Shown: piece after piece, positions 61,790 through 64,000 of the stretch
Layout: each line of letters starts with the position of its first letter
Position numbering within the stretch: the stretch's first letter is position 1
The notes under the pieces: model-generated
Told to the model about the DNA's origin: nothing
The model's database searches: none
The model's input: only the letters and a program-made list of their open reading frames with translations
Origin: Cricetomys ansorgei
Taxonomy: Eukaryota; Chordata; Mammalia; Rodentia; Nesomyidae
Direction: 5' to 3'
Length of the DNA stretch: 64,000 nt
Assembly: GCA_026225945.1 (NCBI GenBank)
Contig: JAMJFZ010000107.1
Coordinates: forward strand, 49,763,001 to 49,827,000
Made by a program: the position numbers and the translations under genes

Positions 61790-64000
61790 ATTTTTAAAAG
61801 TAAAAAATATTGATTATAAAATGTTCATAGTGTCACTGGATAAGCATAGAAAATAATGACTATCCAATATATTTAAAAATAGATGTCTGTATATGGAGAA
61901 TATTTATTAAATTGAGGGAGATGTTAGTGAGGTCATAGCATAACTAAGGAGAACAAGTAGAATTGAATTATTTTGGTTAAGTTTTAAGAAAGGAATATTA
62001 AATGGCAGTAGACATAATTTTAAAATAACCATAATTTTCTATATACTTTCTAGCATTTTCCCATCCTTTTTGCTATGTCCTTTCTTTCTGGGTCACTTGA
62101 TAATTTTAGGGTTGGTTAAGAAAGGTGTGTCAGATCATTAGAGGTTCTGAACTTGCATGTTTTTCCCTATAGCTGACACAATGAAAGTAATAATATAGAG
62201 AACTATTATGTTATCCTGACTCATTATTCTTAGACATAATCAGGAAGTATGAGGCTATAGAACATGTACTTATTGATGCTCTTGTCTGTCAGTGCAAGGT
62301 CATGGAAGCTATAATCAGAACCTTTACAATTTTTCTAAAGCATCGTCCTTGTATCTCTCTAGTATTCAGTCCTAGGGACATTACTTGCATTTCTGACATT
62401 GAGTTCATCGAGTATCATATTTAGCATGCCTCAGCCAATAATATTAGCTGCTTACAAGGGAAATACTAGAACTTATTAAAAATATTAAAATTGATCATTC
62501 TGATCTTGGTATTTCCATTACTTAGTAAATATATTTCTTGCCATATTGATGATCAATCATTTGTTTTCTCAGGAAAAGTCATTTCCAAATGGAATAATTG
62601 GGTTGAATTTTTTTAAAACTGTGTTTATTTTCTATACCTTATAATTCTCAGTGTATGCCTCAAACAACATTTGCTTTGGAAAAAATTCATTTAAAGTTTG
62701 AACTGATTATCAAGACAGTCTCAAAAATATAATTTTGTCATATGTTAGAAAGAAACTAATGAATGGATGTGGTCGGAGAGTGGCTAGTACATGAAAGTAC
62801 ACTTGCCCTAGGTTGTTTCTTGGAAACAGAGTAGGAAGGCTGTGAATATGGAAGCAATAAGGGGGTGCTTTTGAGTATGAAACTTGCAAGGGATTGAGGA
62901 AGACAAAAGTTCAGGGTGGGGGAGAAAAAGGGCAACTTGTCCCCTGCAAGGAAGCCTCAAGTTGATCTTAGAAGGAAGATCTCATAAACATGTTTCAGGA
63001 AATTCAATAGTTTAAGCCAGCGAGGAAGGCAACAACTCATCAGAGAATGGATTCTAGAATTTGCATGTACTTCAACATCATGAAACCATTCATAAACCAT
63101 AGACTGTGCGTTAGTCTTTGTGTCTCATCTTTCTGACTGTAAATGGTATCCCAATTCTCTCTGATTTTGAGTGTGTTTTGATGATTTGTTGAGTTTATGA
63201 AATTATTTGCACATCTGTATACTATAGAAGGACTTGGTGCTATCATTTAAATAATAGTTGTTTTCAGTAGTACATGCACAAAAGATAGTTCTGTTTATTC
63301 ATTTTTGTCTTAACTTACATTGCATATTGTTAATGATAAACTAACATAACACTTAATTCTAGAATCTTGGGTTTATTAAGGGCTATTATGATTTATCAGC
63401 ATCAGCAGGTGCTTCTGTAGGTCATGACTTTTGAGAAATTGCTGCTGGGTGCTAAGCACAATTAAATTACCCATAGCATCTGGCCCCATAACAAGTCACT
63501 GACAGGATATTAAGGTTTTATATTTATTCCCTTTTAGTTTTCTGACAGGCAAATGGTTCATTAATTCTGATAAAAATATATTATTCTGAATGTGACTGTT
63601 TTAGATGAACATAAAATTGAGTAGTGAATTTAATGCTTCAATCAATTGAATTATCTCATATGAATATTTATTGAACATCTAAAAAGTAAATGGAATTCTG
63701 TGATACATATATTTACTTATTATAAATATTAGTTTTTCCTCATGTTAACCAAGAAATATAAAACAACTCAAATCATGACAAATATAAACTAAATAAAGAA
63801 TATCTCACATGTGCATACCAAATTTACAGACACAATAGTTGGTACAATATGAGACTGATATAGACATGGACAGATTAAGACTAACAAAAGAAGATAAAAA
63901 CCTGGAAACATGTTATGTATCTATAAAAATTCAATAGAAGACAAAGATGTCTTTTTGTATTACTAAGGGAATGTCCTTTTAAATAAATACTGATGATACT

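Larger units (their letters stand above)
52726..64000 (+). other. Sgcz: Sgcz intron, 5' part (downstream of second visible exon)
   Basis: It begins with donor 'gtgagtgt' and no acceptor-exon pair matching the next sarcoglycan segment is seen up to the window end. It holds a B4, B1 fragments and microsatellites, listed separately. The stretches 53465-54815, 54965-56745, 56830-59460, 59940-60570, 60765-61660 and 61795-64000 contain nothing that I recognise, apart from a CT-rich tract at about 57185-57260. Confidence 0.75.

Noticed and set aside
52726..64000. A third Sgcz exon in the downstream intron
   Set aside because: The segment expected next in the protein, after the Thr-Val-Gly junction, was not seen with an acceptor in phase 1 anywhere up to 64000.

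Overview
This window is ordinary mammalian (rodent) nuclear DNA, and it lies almost entirely within introns of one gene. Two short coding exons on the + strand, at 2010-2111 and 52638-52725, read in frame with each other. They encode consecutive pieces of zeta-sarcoglycan (Sgcz), a type II membrane protein of the sarcoglycan family. Both exons are open, in phase and flanked by good AG/GT splice signals. The rest is the end of one intron (1-2009), a complete intron of about 50.5 kb (2112-52637) and the start of the next intron (52726-64000). I see no bacterial-style genes, operons, CRISPR arrays or other protein-coding genes. The many short open frames are chance frames or lie inside repeats.

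The organism is a muroid rodent. SINEs of the B1, B2 and B3/B4 types are present, together with Lx-like LINE-1 fragments and copies of a rodent hAT-type repeat (URR1-like). The B1 copies carry the variant with 'ctctgtgagttc', which I associate more with cricetids (hamster, vole, deer mouse) or rat than with Mus. That species call is tentative.

Layout: 1-12 kb holds exon 2010-2111, old SINEs and unique AT-rich intron. From 11.4 to 17 kb there are several antisense LINE-1 pieces and one URR1-like element. From 17 to 31 kb the sequence is mostly unique, with scattered SINEs and a long TTTC microsatellite. From 31.4 to 33.3 kb there is an antisense LINE-1 piece and a further rodent repeat. From 35.6 to 43.8 kb lies the strangest part (below). 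From 44 to 51.5 kb there is a dense nest of transposons, including a URR1-like element inserted into a LINE-1. From 51.5 to 64 kb there is exon 52638-52725 and quiet intron.

The most notable signal is 36141-39448, about 3.3 kb of extremely A/T-rich DNA that is nearly free of G on the + strand. It is not a new element. Read side by side, it is a scrambled, shortened copy of the clean sequence at about 39850-43830. It is preceded by 35749-36140, which recurs almost perfectly at 39449-39840. The simplest explanation is an assembly artefact: an uncorrected noisy read used to fill a false gap between two overlapping contigs. If so, about 3.7 kb of this window does not exist in the real genome. I found no convincing undescribed biological system.
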